The notes: a model not told the origin generated them from the sequence alone. A stretch of DNA of 64,000 bases from Gracilaria gracilis (GCA_030374805.1 JARGSG010000191.1:682001-746000); one strand, 5' to 3'. Numbered from the stretch's first letter, positions 1-13,105 are shown. A program made the numbers and translations.

Positions 1-2
1 CT

Positions 3-3000
3 AAGGATAAACCCGGAAATTCCAAGCCATCGACAAGTTCGTCCGGCAAGTCCTCAAAGATTGAAATCGCAGGGATGTCCGTGGAGAAGTCTACCGTACT
101 CCCACCCGCAGAGAGGGTTATGGACACATATGCAGACAGTGGTGCAACATCGCACTTCTTTTTCTCCAAGTCTGTATTTGTCCCCAGTTCGTTGCATGAA
201 GTTAACGAACGAACAATATTGCTGGCTGATAAGTCTACTGTGACTGCTACACAACGAAGTGATGTCATACTACCGTTCGAGAATGTGAACTTGCGTCTCA
301 CAGACGCACTCTTGGTTCCTGATCTCGAATATAACTTGGTGTCTGTGGGACGCATGGCTGACAAGGGCATCGAGTCTTTCTTCCGCACGCGTGATGTTCG
401 TCTCACGCATGTGGATGGGTTTGTTATTGGATGTGGTCGAAGAGATAAACGGTCAGGTTTGTACACTCTGCCGGATCCACTCACGAAAGTTGACTCTAGG
501 CATGCCCTTTCTGCCCGCGATAATGACTTGGCTCAACTATGGCATCGACGACTTGCGCATATCAACCCAAGGGACCTGCAGGTGGTGCACAAATATGCCA
601 ATGGAGTGCCGAAGCTGGCTCAAATGGAGGAGGTCTGTCGCCCATGTCGACTTGGAAAGGCCCACAAACTTCCGTTCTTAGGCAAGTTTGATCGTGCCAC
701 TAGTGTCGGAGACATTGTGCACTCTGATATCCTAGGGCCCTTAAACCCGTCATTTTTAGATCACTTCCAATACGCGTCAGCATTAATTGATGAACACTCT
801 AGGTATGCATTAGTAGGGTTTATGGTACACCGAAGTGAACTTTCAGAAGTGTATGCGGCTGTAGCACAGAAGCTCCAGCAGCTTGGAGGAGGTCAAATTG
901 CCAAAGTGCACTCAGATAATGCGGAAGAGTACATTGCTCTGCAGGAGAACTCTGCAAACGGTCTCTGAGGAACCTCGTTCTCACCTCCGTACAGCCCTGA
1001 GCACAATGCAATAGCAGAGCGCATTAATCGCACAATGGAAGAAGCTGCTCGAGCGTGGTTGCTACAGGCCAATCTGCCAGAATGTTTATGGCCGTAGGCG
1101 TTGAAGCACGTTATATATGTGCGCAACAGAGTTCCTCACTCTACTACTGGATCCACTCCGTACTTTCTTGTAACTGATTCCACACCTTCGTTGAAGAATG
1201 TTCGAGTGTTTGGGTGTGCGTCATACGTATTAAAGATGAACCCAGACACCAAGTTCGAGTCTCGTGCACTTGAGGGGGTGTACTTGCAGACTCTTGAGCA
1301 TGGTGTCTACGACGTTCTAGTAACAGATGACGATGAAATACCACGTATTGTCAAGTCTCGACATGTGACTTTTGATGAGTCATCATTCCCTGGTGCGTCC
1401 TATCTGGCGGGCTACATGGATGATGAGATCACTTCTGATGAAGACTTCAGTTGCAACTCGGAATCCCAGAGTGACAACGAGCACTCCGTTAAGATTTGAA
1501 TTGACGAAGTTGTCGACGATGCTGTTGGTTCTGAACTACAGGAAAGCCATTTACCTGAATTGAACACTGATAGTACGGATGAAGCTGATGATGTCGATGA
1601 TAATGAACTCACTGGTAGTGAGAGTGCTGACGACAACCAGGATGAACCCACCATGGAGGAGCCTAATGCGCCATTTGGCTCACAACCTGAGTCACGGTAC
1701 CCGCGACGAACACGCCGCGCACCTACACGGTGGTGGCACATGGCTAGCGCTGCCACATCGCAAACAGTTGAAGTGACTACAAGTGATGAACCGACTTTGA
1801 CGGAAGCCATGTCGGCGTCCCCATTGGAGAAGAGCTTATGGGAGACTGCGATCGAAGAAGAACTTGCGTTTCTGGAGAGCAAGGGTACATGGATACCCGA
1901 TTATTCTCCTGCATTGCAGCCTCTGCCAACCCATATCGTCCTGAAAGTGAAGCGGAATGCAGATGGTTCGGTTGATTGGTTCAAGGCTCGTGTTGTCGCT
2001 GGTGGAAATCACCAGACCTTTGGTCAGGACTACATGGATACTTATGCACCAGTTGTGTCTTTCAACCTGGTTCGTATGTTCCTGTACCTCACCCTGTGCC
2101 TCCAGATGTTTGTTGCACAAGTGGACGTGAAGACTGCCTTCTTGAATGGCAAGCTGAAGGAGGACGTTTGGGGCACGTCTCCACGTGGTGTGACTTGGCT
2201 GAAGCCCTACTGTTACAAGTTGGTGAAAGCCATGTACGGACTTAAGCAGGCTCACCTGGCTTGGAATACCAAGTTCAGTCAAGATCTCAAAGACTTAGGA
2301 TTTGAAGAACTTTCTAGTGCTCCGTGTGTGTTTAGGCGCTGCATTGGACGCAAAGCGTACGCATACATCCTTGTTTACGTTGATGACCTCCTGGTTTTCA
2401 CACCAACTGCTGCGCAACGTTCGTCGCTCTTGGAGGAGCTCAAAGGACTGTATGAACTTCGAGTTCAAGATCGAGTGAGCTTCTACCTTGGCGTTGAGCT
2501 GACTTGGGCAGTAGATTCTGAGGGCCAACTTATGAGCCTCAAGCTTGGACAGCCGCTTTACATCGAGGGAGTGCTACGCCGATTCGGACTGCACAACTCC
2601 AAGCCAGCTCCTAGTCCAATGGTGGAGTCGTTTTTCTCATCACTAGCCGCGGAGGAGGACAAGACTCCGAGGGACGTACAACTATATCAGCAAATGATTG
2701 GGTCCTTGCTGTACTTGGCATTGCGCACGCGACTTGATATTCTTGCTCCAGTCCTTATCATTGCACGATTCCAGAACGCTCCCAAAGCATACTGTCACAG
2801 AGCTGCGAAGCGAGTACTACGGTACCTGCGTGGGACGGTTGGCCATGGGTTGCTCTACCGACCTGGATCCCTGGACATGAACGGCTTTGTGGACTCAGAC
2901 TATGCTGGTGATACTACTGATCGTAAGTCAATGTCCGGATATGTGATCAAACTGGGATCAGCAACTTGCTTCTTCGGTGCGAGAAGGCAAGCATCGATTG

Positions 3001-3362
3001 CGCTCTCCACTGGAGAAGCGGAGTACTACGTGTTGACCAAGGCTGCTCAAAAGGTTATCTGAATATCGTGAGTGCCTCGGGAGAGCAGCTTTGATGTGAA
3101 CGAGAAGGTCCCCATTCGCTCGGACAATCAATGTGCCATAGATTGGGCTGCTGGTGAGCGATGCCCTTCTGGACGTGCCAAACACATTGACGTGAAGCTT
3201 CATTTCATCAGACATATGGTCAAGGACAATTTCATTGCTGTGGACTATGTTCCTAGTGAGCTAAACGATGCTGATATCCTAACCAAACCGCTGAGCCCTG
3301 CAAGAATATTTGCAATTATCAAACGAATTGAACTTGGACAGGGACTCGAGGAGGAGTGTTGA
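3..3362 (+). pseudogene. copia gag-pol polyprotein, decayed by in-frame stops
   Basis: A single reading frame runs the whole way and is broken only by stop codons: TGA 966, TAG 1095, TGA 1497, TGA 3060 and TGA 3069. Visible in order are the aspartic protease motif DSGATSH (about 136), the HHCC GAG-pre-integrase segment (WHRRLAH ... CRPCRLGK), integrase catalytic residues (HSDILGP, HSDNAEEY, then the Glu in SPEHNAIAERINRT), reverse transcriptase with YVDDLL near 2380, and RNase H with DSDYAGDTTDRKS and STGEAEY. The two stops at 3060 and 3069 both look like TGG to TGA changes. No frameshift is needed, which suggests point decay of a recently intact copy. The protein cannot be made as one piece. 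Confidence 0.9.
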
Positions 3363-4074
3363 TGTTGAGACATGGTCGAGTGCCGGTCACTCCTACAGGT
3401 TGGTCTCGGACTACTTGGAAGCAAAGTTGCAGGGGACGATGGGCACTTTTGGGCACCCTGTTTGCAAAAGCGCATATGCGCCTCTGCTCAACCCCAACGT
3501 GAAACGGCAATATGATTGGCTACTGCAAATGCTCTTGTGCAACGTGGTATCTACAAGTGCCATGGATTGTATGGAGAGTTACGGTGGTATGGGCCAAGTG
3601 GAGCTCTGTGATTGGACGAGGCTTAGAGTAGTAGACTGACTATGCAGATAGCGAGGATGTGCTTTCCTAGGCTGGAATGGGCGGTTTTGCATGCAATATG
3701 CGATTCTGGGATGCGCAAGGCGGTTGGAGTGCCACCATGCAAATTGATGAATTTTTAGATCTGGTTCTGAATCAAAGGACTGGCAATGGATTTGTAGTGT
3801 TGATTGATTTAGTTATTTGAAATTGTTGTACTCCAGTTTGCGCGCACTTTCCGTGTACAACTGCACACACGTGCAACTTGTAATGACCGCCGTCGTCGCT
3901 TTCTGCGACGACGGTGAAGCGCGTGCTAGGGTATTTGTAGGTTGCGATCGACGACCCTCGAGTAAACGGGTCGACCCAAAGCCGTCAACCTTCACTTGTT
4001 TTACTTTCTCTTTCTTCCATATCCATCTCTACTTACTTCCCTTTCCACCCTACCTGCGTGCGTATCGGTAGTAG
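3357..4074 (+). repeat. probable copia 3' LTR
   Basis: The pol frame ends inside the sequence TGTTGATG directly after a purine-rich tract, the usual arrangement at a copia 3' LTR. The 3' border is not defined because no second LTR is in the window. Beyond about 4075 the minus strand reads as gypsy integrase sequence. The roughly 700 bp contain no convincing gene. Confidence 0.5.
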
Positions 4075-4661
4075 TCTTTGTCGTTCACCTCGAAAGGGAG
4101 AGTTTCACCACCGTTAAGACGGGCACGTATCCTTACGCAAAGGATGTCCCCGAACTGTTCTCGGATCAGTTCCTCTGGAGCAATCGGTACAAGTGTCCCC
4201 GGTAGGGGTGTCTCAGTAGCAATCTCGCCAGAGGCGAGAAGTTCGTCGTAGTCAGTGTCCACATCCATATTTTCTGGCCATTCCGGATCTTCCAATTACT
4301 ATTCGTCCACGACGAAGCACGGGATTTCGTCATCCTTGGTTTCAAGGGTTTAGACGCGAAAGTGCATCAGCCTGAGTGTTCAGCACCCGCCTTTTATATA
4401 TGAGTGTGAAGTCATACTCTGATAAACAGAGTCTCCACCGCATCAGGTGGCCAGATGGATCGGAGATGCAATGAATAGTGATTCGTGTAAACGGTAAAGT
4501 GTACACATATCAGGTACGGGCGAATAGTGGAAAGCGCTCACACGAAGGCCAGACACTCTTTCTCTGACACAGAGTAGTTTCATTCGTGGAAGTTCAACGA
4601 ACGCGACAAACAACCTATTGGCTTCCGTTCCCCTTCTGGGTTGGTCTGGAAAAGAGCGCAA
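4075..4661 (-). pseudogene. gypsy RNase H to integrase N-terminal remnant
   Basis: From 4661 to about 4440 decayed minus-strand frames resemble the RNase H segment following RT. From 4295 to about 4075 the frame contains LVPIAPEELIREQFGDILCV and LNGGETLPFEVND, which resembles the linker just before the HHCC zinc domain of gypsy integrases. The zinc finger and catalytic core are absent because the sequence ends at the copia boundary. Confidence 0.55.
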
Positions 4662-4707
4662 CCAACTTGGTAGTCGCTCGAGATCGTGTCCACGAAGTAT
4701 GGCAATT

Positions 4708-5470
4708 CTAATTTGGGTAAAGATAAGATCGGTGCTGACGTGACAGCCTCTTTAAGAAATTAAACGCTTTCGATTGCGCGGTCGTTAGCGGTTCCAGTTT
4801 CGGTGGTTCTTCGTTGCGCAGTAGCGCGTTAAGTGGCGCCGCGATGTCCGAAAAGTGTCGGATAAACCATCGATAGACGTTGACCAATCCCCGAAAGAAC
4901 CGGAGTTCCCTCTGAGTGCGGGGTTGCTTTGCCTCAACGAGGGATTTGACGCAAGCCTCTTCGATCAACAACCGTCCAGGACGGATCATATGTCTCTGAT
5001 ACTTAATGGTATCGGTGAAAAACTCACACTTGCTCAGCTTGAGGGTTATCCCCGCATCCCGTAAAACGGTTAGGACTTTCCTGACATAGGTGAGGTGGTC
5101 GTCAAGGTTATCTGAGAAGACAATAATGTCATCCAGATATACCAAGCACTACCACCACTTGTACCTGTTGAGCAGGATATCGACCGCTTGCTGGAATGTA
5201 GCGGGTGCGTTGGTTGAACCAAACGGCATTCGCTTGAAGCGGTAGGATGCGGAGTGGCAGACTAAGGCAGTCTTGTCGCGGTCCTCTTTCCTGACAGGGA
5301 ATTGCCAATATCCCCAATTGGCATCCAACGCCGTGAAAATGGTAGCATCGCCAAGAGAGTCGATGCAATCGTCCACAGGTGGTATGGATAGCTATCCCGT
5401 ACAGTTACGGCGCTTACTCGGCGGTGTTCGATACAGAATCGCAACGTGCCGTCGGCCTTCATTGCCAGTA
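4708..5470 (-). pseudogene. gypsy reverse transcriptase remnant
   Basis: Minus-strand reading gives successive RT blocks: MKADGTLRFCIEHRRVSAVT, then IFTALDANWGYWQFPVRKEDRDKTA, then MPFGSTNAPATFQQAVD, then the catalytic VYLDDIIVFSDNLDDHL, then KCEFFTDTIKYQRH and FFRGLVNVYRWFIRHFS. These are Ty3/gypsy RT blocks in the right order. Frame changes occur near 5380 and 5147. The gene is dead. Confidence 0.8.
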
Positions 5471-6272
5471 CAACTGGAGAAGCTCAGGGTGACTGAGCTG
5501 GCTAAATCACCCCGGCGCGGAGCATCTTGTTCACTTGAAACTGCTTCTCTTCCAGAGCTTTCGGTCCGGTCCTGACTTGTATGCGGGTTGCGCGCCTAGA
5601 CGCGCGGTCAGCGATAAGTCGATACGGTGCTCCGTCGTGTTGTTCTCTCCAAGAGAGCCATCCCGCATCGTGGTAAATTTTCGTAGCATGTTGCGGAGTT
5701 GTTCGCGGTGCGATACCGGTACCTAACTGAGGTCTAGCTCTTCAAGAGCCTTCACCGGGTCAAGTTGGTCGTAGCTTGTAGAGCCAAGCTGTCCTTTGTC
5801 GGAAACAGGTTGTGAATCCGAATCATTTGGCGACTTCTTTGTTGAAACTGCAGTGTACTTCTCTCCTTAAACTGCACATCTGGGCTCTCCGTGTTACTTA
5901 CCTCTGTAGAGGAAACAAAACCAAGAACATCGGCAGCAGTAATCCTCGTCGGGAGCATTGCGAGCCAGTGCGGGGTGACTGATTCAATCACTTGGTTTTT
6001 TACAAGATACTAGGGTTTGGTGCCAAGGTTTTCAACCAATAACGGAACGGAGCATCCGGTAAAATACGCACAACGCCATACGCAACGGCAAGTTGGCATC
6101 GCTCTTACAACGAGGATAAGGGCTGAATAACCCGAAGACCGTGTTGACAAGAACTGACTTGTACCATAATCTGGGATTCTGGCGGTATAGAAACTGACTT
6201 CGCAACGCAAAGCTTCGTAGAATCCTGCGATGCAGGTGGCGGTTCCTGCGCATCAGGCAGTGGGACTTGCTT

Positions 6273-6827
6273 CTATGAAGCGGATCTCAAAGAGTTGCGG
6301 AAAATCGGGATATATGATTCGTTATCCAATTCCACACGTCTGAGGCGGGGCCGGATTGCATCGACAAACCTGTCGCAGTAATTACATCCCAGTATAACTA
6401 ACGCAGCAAAGGAACGGCAAACGAAAAAGTCGAGTTTCACCATAGAGGTGCCCAGTCGTACGATCAAGTCGATGACTCCCACCGTTTTCAACGGGTTGTT
6501 TTTCGCGTCAGCGACTTCCTGGAGCGTATCAAGACGGATACGAGACCACAATTGCGGGGGCAATAGAGGTTACACGATAAAGCTCGGGCCAGCACCTGTA
6601 TCCAGGACAGTTAGAAATCTGACCTGAAACTGAGGGTTGAGTCCAAGATCAGCGTATACCTTATAACTAGGCTTGGCCATCACCATGATTCTATCCGGGA
6701 TCCGGTTATTCTCAACCCGTATCCACGTTTGACGCAAAACCCCCAATTGTTCTGAATCCGAGTCAGCGGTGTCACTCCTTAGCCGGATGTTCACTGAGGA
6801 GCGAGGCAACGTGGCCTCGGGCGTCAA
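6273..6827 (-). pseudogene. gypsy aspartic protease remnant
   Basis: Minus-strand frames give VLDTGAGPSFIV around 6590, the retropepsin active-site pattern D-T/S-G-A, followed by a segment with LVILGCNYCDRFVDAIRPR, the usual LG..F..... pattern on the other side of retroviral-type protease folds. A frame change lies between the two pieces (near 6565). From about 6250 to 5750 only weak linker-like reading frames remain before the RT. Confidence 0.6.
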
Positions 6828-7454
6828 AAGCCTCGACTCTGAGGACGCCTGTCCCTGAGAGGAGATTCACTTCTTCAGTTTCCCTGATCTTCTGCCTGCT
6901 GCGGCATCTCAGGCTCCTCAAGAACGAGGGCTTGGGCTCCTCGATGAGGGTTCGCCGCGCGTGTGGCGTCCAGACCAACAACCTGCGGAGCAGGGACAAC
7001 CGGTGTTGCCGGGAAAGGCCCCGATTGCGGGAGCACATGAGAAAAGTCCATCTTGGCACTCAGATACGACACTGTTGATACTCAGCGCTTCTCCTCTAGA
7101 GTCGGGGCCCCGTAGCACACTACCGCTTTGGCTAAATCCATCTCTGAGAGGAGGCATTTCGGCGAAGCGAGGGCATGCCTGTAACACATGTGGCATATCC
7201 ACCTCGTCGCTGTCCCTTGTGGGCTTCCATCCCGAGCTTTGGCGAAACGTAGCACAGTGCAGGTATCCTTCCATCCAGGCCATTGATAACGGGAAACTCC
7301 GTTCGAATACCGAATCCGTGCCGCGGGGACGCGAGTAGCGTCCGCATAGAAGAGCGGCTCTTTTTTTGCGGTCGCAAAGGAACTATCCGTCCTGGAAGGC
7401 AGTTCTGATGTAGGAACTGAGCCGACCGCGTCGTGGGCCAAGTGTACCGTTGTC

Positions 7455-9047
7455 TTATCTCTGTTGAGGGCTTTCATTCGCGACAAGCGACAAAGATGGA
7501 GAAAGGGCTTCCATCACCAACGACTTAGCGGACTTAGAACTCTGACGTAGGACACGTGCACGCAGTGCATCACCTTCCGCACGTGCGGCTTGGACCAGCT
7601 CAAGATAAGTTATCTTGGGCTTATCCTCCCGACGAAGGGCGAGGAGTGTCTTGATCGCGAAATCGTGCCCATCAATAAACATCGTATAACGTTCTCCAGC
7701 GGGGTAGACATTACCACAACGGTGGAAAGCCTTGTTAAGGCGCACGAAATAATCAGTCTCGACCTCTCTGGAGCGCTGTAGGGTATCCCTCAATGCCAGG
7801 ATCGCAGACTGAATGGCAGCATTCGTAGCGTATGACCTCAAGAGGTACTGGAATGCTTCCGGCCAGCACGTCACCCTTCCTTCTGAGGCCCTAGATGAAC
7901 CTCGTACATAGTGAAATTAGTCTTCGGCCACTCTCCGTAAGAAGTTCGGCAGTGCCACGTAGGCTAGTCCTTCGTTTATCCCGAGTATATCGGCTTCCGC
8001 GACAAAGCGGGCCAGGAAATCCAACACCCTAATTGGATCCTCTCCAGAAAAGTTCTGGTTCCTCAGCGAAAGCTGCATGCGCTTAATGAAATCTTTCACC
8101 TTGCCCGTTCCACGGGCTGTGCGATCCAGCTTATGAATCCTCCAGCCGATAGTGTCGGTAAAAAAGTTACTTTCGGTACATCCTGTTCATAGGTTTCAGT
8201 TCCAGGAGTCCGGAGTGTCTTCTGCCCTTCAATCGGGACCTGATTACACCATGGATGGCTGACGACCGCTTAGAGCGGGAAGAGCGATCTCGAAGATCAT
8301 CTTCCGACTCAAAGTCTGACGAGATAGAGCTGTCAGAGTTAATCGGGGGAGATTCCGAAGAATTCCATGAATCCGAATCGTAGTTTCGGCGTTTGGGTTT
8401 CCGCCTGCGGCGGTCTTTGCCCTGTCCAGGGTGCTGTTCGCGTTGTGACACAGCAGCAACCGGATCGTTCCGAGAGTGACCATCCATTAAGATGTTCTGC
8501 TCCAAGTTCTCTGGGCGGGCACGGACGCGATGGAAACGCTCCTCAATCTCTTCTACGAAGGCGGTGGGCGAACCCAAACTCTCCAAAAATTTGTTGACAT
8601 CAGACCCAGAATACGGAGGTCTTCAGCAACGTCCTTCGCAGGGGCTCCCTCGACCACTTCTCGGAGGGCACGAAACTCCCCTACTAGGGTATTATGAGCG
8701 GAACGCAGAGTGCGAACCTGTTCTTCCAGAAAATTTTCCTGGAAGGTGGTGGCAGCCTCACGGGGAGGTAGGGATTCCGCAGAAGCTGCGGCTGGCTGGG
8801 ACGCCAGAGGCGGACCAGTAGCGACTAGAGCAGGCTCAGCAACGTGCCGAGAGCTGGCCAACGAGGTTAATAGAAGGTCTCGGGATTCCCGGTGTGGGCT
8901 CGAAGTCCTCGAAGCGATTTTCCCGAAAAGTGCTGAACCTGCCCGAATCGGGATCTTAGAATTTACTCCATCATCGGGAACATCCCCGCCATCATCGGAG
9001 CGGCTGCAAAGAACCGCCAGCTGCGCCCCAGATGGCTTCCGAGACAA
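7455..9047 (-). pseudogene. gypsy gag remnant
   Basis: Three minus-strand segments in different frames (9047-8553, 8586-8167, 8099-7455) read as a Gag protein. First comes a coiled-coil stretch (EEQVRTLRSAHNTLVGEFR), then an acidic and serine-rich linker, then a capsid-like region (SGEDPIRVLDFLARFV ... WPEAFQYLLRSYA ... RCGNVYPAGERYTMFIDG). Further downstream (about 7150-7200) CHMCYRHALASPKC resembles a damaged CCHC knuckle. At least two frame changes and an in-frame stop near 7917 separate the pieces. Assignment rests on resemblance to retrotransposon gag domains. Confidence 0.65.
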
Positions 9048-9159
9048 CGGTAAAACCGTTCAATGGGATAGTACGGAATGTTCCGAAACAAATGTAGAAA
9101 TCACCTCAAGAGAAGAAAAGCTCACAAACAACCTTCTAAGTCGGGAGACCACTTTTTAG

Positions 9160-10990
9160 TGCAATGCCCGCAAGCGGAAAAACACCAGAAGACGTCCAGG
9201 TCTTCCTCTCACGAAGCAAACCCAGCAGTAGAGCGCTCCCAGGTATGACACGACTATATCAGGTGTAAGACCGAGGTCAGCCCTTCACGACTAGCGTAGG
9301 AAGGTGAGACAAGCAAGGACTCCACGCGAGCGTCATATGTGTATTATCCTCCAAGGAGGCGAAATGTATACAGTGTGGCCAGTGCGACGCGGTGTCAGCA
9401 CAGGCCGCGAGTCGCTGGAAGCAACCTAAAGAAAAAGGGAAAAGACGGAGGAGTCACGAGAGTGACCAATGAGAATGGCAAAGCCGGAGGACACCATATA
9501 CAAAGGCGAACAGGACAATAGTTGGTAAATACTCCCAGCAATGCGTTCGTTTAGGTGTCGCAGGGGGGTAAACAGCCCGTTAGCAACGGCGTATCTTTCC
9601 GAAAAGGAGTAGAATAGGGACGAAGGCGAAGAAGTCTAGAGCCAACCATGTTTGGGGAGATTTACTGAGTTGCAGAAACTTGGCGCTCTGGCACTATATA
9701 GTGAGTAGTAACCTCCCGTACTGTGCGGCTAAAATATCACAAGTACCTAAAATACATAAAATATAGCAGAAAGTACCAGCAATGCTGTTGCCAACATTTC
9801 TGACTCACCATGTCACACATGTACCAATCATACCCCTATTAAGGCTGCAGAGCGTGCGCGCGGGCACACAGTGTACAACTTGTACACCATGCACACCGCA
9901 TTATGGCAGATAACCCGTTTGTATCGGTGGTAAGCATCGCTGCGCAAAGGCGGGTAAATGACTAAGTCGGTGAAGTATCCCCTGCAGGGCGTTGCACTAC
10001 GGTGTTATTAAGGTGTGAGGTGCGTTTCATAAATTTGGAAAATTAGAATTGGTGCTGATGAACTGAAAACAGTAGACGAAGGAAGTCTTACTAATAAGAT
10101 ATGCTACACTATTTTCTCTCCGAATTTCTGAATTGGTTACTTTAAATCTAAACAAGCATGACGTCAACCGTATCTTTGTACTACAAGGCCTATATTGAAC
10201 CTTTCGTGCAATACATGTTGATTCTAGTGGTGTATATTATGTGTGAGAAGCTGGAGAATTAAATGATGTCTACGTTCGGAATAAACTGAGAGTCGCGAGA
10301 TTTACATTTTAAGCACGCCTGGTTGTTGGGTAAGGTTCAGAAGTGCCTCAATGTTTCCTTAAACGGATATGCCCTGAACGAATACGCCCCACGTTTGCAA
10401 TACGCATCGATTGGACTACAGCCTCATTTCGGGAGAACTGAGTCACTGTAAATTTGAATTTGTACCAGCGTGATACTGTCACATGGACTCCGCTCACAGT
10501 CTTAACTACTTATGCAATGTCATCTCTATAAATGTTGCCGTCAAGGAAGTAGGACAAAGCAGTTCTGCACCCATATAATTGCACCATCATGGGACTCTCA
10601 GCAACAGGAAACACATTCAAAGTGGCATTATGCTGTCTGGGAAGAATTTGTAAAACAAGGAACAAGCTGAACACAACCCGAAGATTCATATGTCTCTTTG
10701 GCATCAACAACTATGCGTGTCAGAAGCTTTGGAATTGCTTGCGTCTTGTTCTTTGTGTTAGATGTTACTTGCTTTGGGCTCTGATCTTTCTGTGACAATA
10801 CAACTCTGAGTTGGTTAGCCAGGTGATATCAGGCGTAGACGACAAAAATTCGTAAATGGGCATGAAAAATGATAACCCTAATTTCAAATCTTAAATTGTA
10901 AGTGTTCTAAAGAACTTAACATTCTATATGCATAGGCCTCATGCTAGCCAGACCGTCTAAAGATCAATTGGAAAAATCGTTTTTGTTCTT
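9160..10990. other. No gene seen
   Basis: This stretch holds only short reading frames of about 60 residues or fewer with no recognisable domain. The first 500 bases may belong to the leader and LTR of the minus-strand gypsy relic. The rest is AT-rich with no repeat that could be matched by eye. Confidence 0.6.
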
Positions 10991-10998
10991 TACTGTTT

Positions 10999-11620
10999 AT
11001 GAAATACCATATATATGTTGATTGCACGGATTGTCCTATCAACGAACCTTTTCCCTTTTCTAAAAGCTGGTATTCACATATATTTCATTCCGCTGGATTG
11101 AGATACGAGGTCGGTCTATGCATAGATAATGGCCAAAATTTTGGGGTGCACGGTGGTTATCCTTGTGGTGGTAATCCTGATATTCTTATATTTAGAAAGG
11201 GTTTGAAATTAAAGCTTTTCTCAAGAGAAATGGTCGTCACTGACAATGGTTACAAATACAACAAGTGTATCAGAGGCGAGCATTTTGTAAAATCATTTGC
11301 GAGGTATCCAAGGACGCATTCGGGCGCTCCGTAAAGCTTTAAATCGTTTCTTGAAATGTTTTACCGTACTTCATGACGAGTATGGTCATGATCTGCCTAC
11401 ACATTCGGTTTGCTTTTTCGCTGTATCAAATATAGTTCAGCTTTTTTTGCAAAACGGAACAAGGTTGTTTTCCTGTTTGTGTAGTGTGTATGATAAGTTT
11501 ATATCATCTCCCGGGTCGGTTTTGTATTCTTGCTCAGCCATTAAAGCTCATTGTGCTACAGTGTATGCTCTTATTTTATTGCTTGATATATCACATCTTT
11601 TTCTTATGGTTTTAACCTAG
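10999..11620 (+). pseudogene. DDE_Tnp_4-like transposase fragment, frameshifted
   Basis: The first 111 residues contain DCTDCPINEPFPFSKSWYS, GLRYEVGLCIDNG and GGYPCGGNPDILIFR, ending in VVTDNGYKYNKC, which resembles the catalytic part of DDE-superfamily endonucleases of the Tnp_4 group. The next frame (11297-11620) continues with a C-terminal pattern (RIRALRKALNRFL, LHDEYGHDLPTHSVCF, IVQLFLQNGTRLF) typical of the end of such transposases. One frame change near 11300 separates them. The N-terminal third and the element ends are not recognisable, so this is a truncated relic. The family is inferred from motif resemblance only. Confidence 0.6.
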
Positions 11621-11689
11621 AATGTGAAACTATTATCCAAACAGGTATTGGATTATCCAACTTCGAACATTTCCCGCACTTCCCTCCAA

Positions 11690-12106
11690 ATATATCCAGC
11701 TCATATCACATGCGTATCTCAGATTTCTACTGGGTCTGGGTGATGTAGGAATATTATCTACTGGTACTCCTGCTAATATGAAAGATGTATGGAATCATTC
11801 AGGCCCAGAAACTTCTGATATATTCAAAATGTCACACTGATATTTGTGTGATACATCTTTAATATTCTTTTACACTTCTATGATATAAGGCTGGTATATT
11901 TTGAGATTTGCCTTACCCAAGCTTGGTCCAAAAGATACCTGAAATGCGCCAGATTCATATCAAGACCTTTGGTGAGACTAGTGCAAATATGTTATCTAAT
12001 TGAACAATATACTAAAAAAGTATCTGCGTCGTATCCTAACTCCACAAATTGTGCTTCAAATATATCCAAATTATATCATATGTGTATTTCAGATTTTGAC
12101 TGGGAA
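11690..12106 (+). repeat. AT-rich dispersed repeat, copy 1
   Basis: This segment matches the reverse complement of 18290-18660. Shared landmarks are ATATCAAGACCTTT (11957) and TCTAATTGAACAATATACTAA (11994-12014, one run broken here by a space in the description only). A terminal motif of the form CATATCACATG(C/T)G(T/C)ATCTCAGATTTCTACTGGG occurs near 11708-11737 and, more diverged, near 12075-12104. No coding capacity. It looks like a non-autonomous element or the end of a larger one. Confidence 0.6.
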
Positions 12107-13105
12107 AGAACTGGCGAAAACCCATCGCGATTTCCGCCCACCATGTCCGTCTTAAGGAGAGAGGGTACATGGTAAACGATCATGCACCACTTGTCGTGGT
12201 CGGGTACCAACCGCAACGCCAGGTTCCGCTCCAGTTTCCGAATCCTACGGGGTACAATTTCGATATTGTAATGTACCGTGCGCATGGGAACATGTCATAA
12301 TGCAACCACCTTGCGGAGTTGAAAAATTTCGCACGGAGGAACCTTCTAACGGCGCGGCGGGGAGTCTTTTGCAGGGAACAAACGATCATTCGGGTTGACT
12401 TCGGTTATAGCTCCTGGGCTTCCTGGTCAGATTTCCTTCAAAATTTTGTCCGTCATGAACGGCGTTGGTGATTTCGATTCGGGTACTTCGTACCGTACCA
12501 GAACGTTGATGTGGAGCGCATTGCTTCTACCCAGCGACATGGTCAGTACGTACCGATCCCATCGCGGTGGTCCTCCTTGGAGACGTGCGGGGGTTGCTGC
12601 GTGAAGCTTTCACCGGTTTTCACGTACATGGGATCAAATCTCATGACGGAACCCCGTTCGAGACTGTAGTTGGTCGGGGTGACCAAATAAACAGTCCGTA
12701 CAGCGGCGAATATCCTCGCAGAGACGGGCTAGCAGTATCGACTGTCTTACGTCCAGCCCCGCATGTTGGGAGCCATTCGTAGCCTAAGCCTGGAGATCTC
12801 CTCGGGGGTACGGGCAAGGAAAAAAAAGGTTGGGATTGCTCGAGTACGTCAAGGGTGTCCGATTGGACGTAGTTTGCACTAAACATAGTGGCTGTCGAGA
12901 CGGAGGTAGTGGTGGATTCGGCTCTGGTCTGGTAAGAAACACTCTGCTTGGAAAATTCATCCTTTTAGACACGTAAGACTAGCGTTGGATTAATCGCACA
13001 GGAAGCGGGGGAATTCCTGGATGCCCCGCATAAAATTCCCAGTGTCTACCGGCGGGGACCTGTCGACTCGGACCACTACTATCACGGTTTTAGCGAGGAG
13101 AACTA

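Larger units (their letters stand above)
1..4074 (+). mobile_element. Ty1/copia LTR retrotransposon, 5' part outside the window
   Basis: The domain order protease, GAG-pre-integrase, integrase, reverse transcriptase, RNase H is the Ty1/copia order (integrase before RT). The window opens just upstream of the protease, so the 5' LTR and most of gag are missing. A purine tract (GAGGAGGAG) runs into TGTTGATGTTGAG at 3357, the probable start of the 3' LTR. The right end near 4074 is inferred only from where the neighbouring gypsy integrase sequence begins. Confidence 0.85.
4075..9700 (-). mobile_element. Degenerate Ty3/gypsy retrotransposon, minus strand
   Basis: Read on the minus strand from about 9050 down to 4075, remnants follow the gypsy order: gag (coiled coil, capsid, CCHC-like knuckle), aspartic protease, RT, RNase H and the start of integrase. 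Frames change many times and stops are common. The sequence stops inside integrase where the copia element begins, so the copia element probably inserted here. A TATATA-like site near 9690 and the noncoding 9160-9700 stretch may be 5' LTR and leader, but no LTR pair can be shown; the 9700 border is a guess. Confidence 0.7.
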
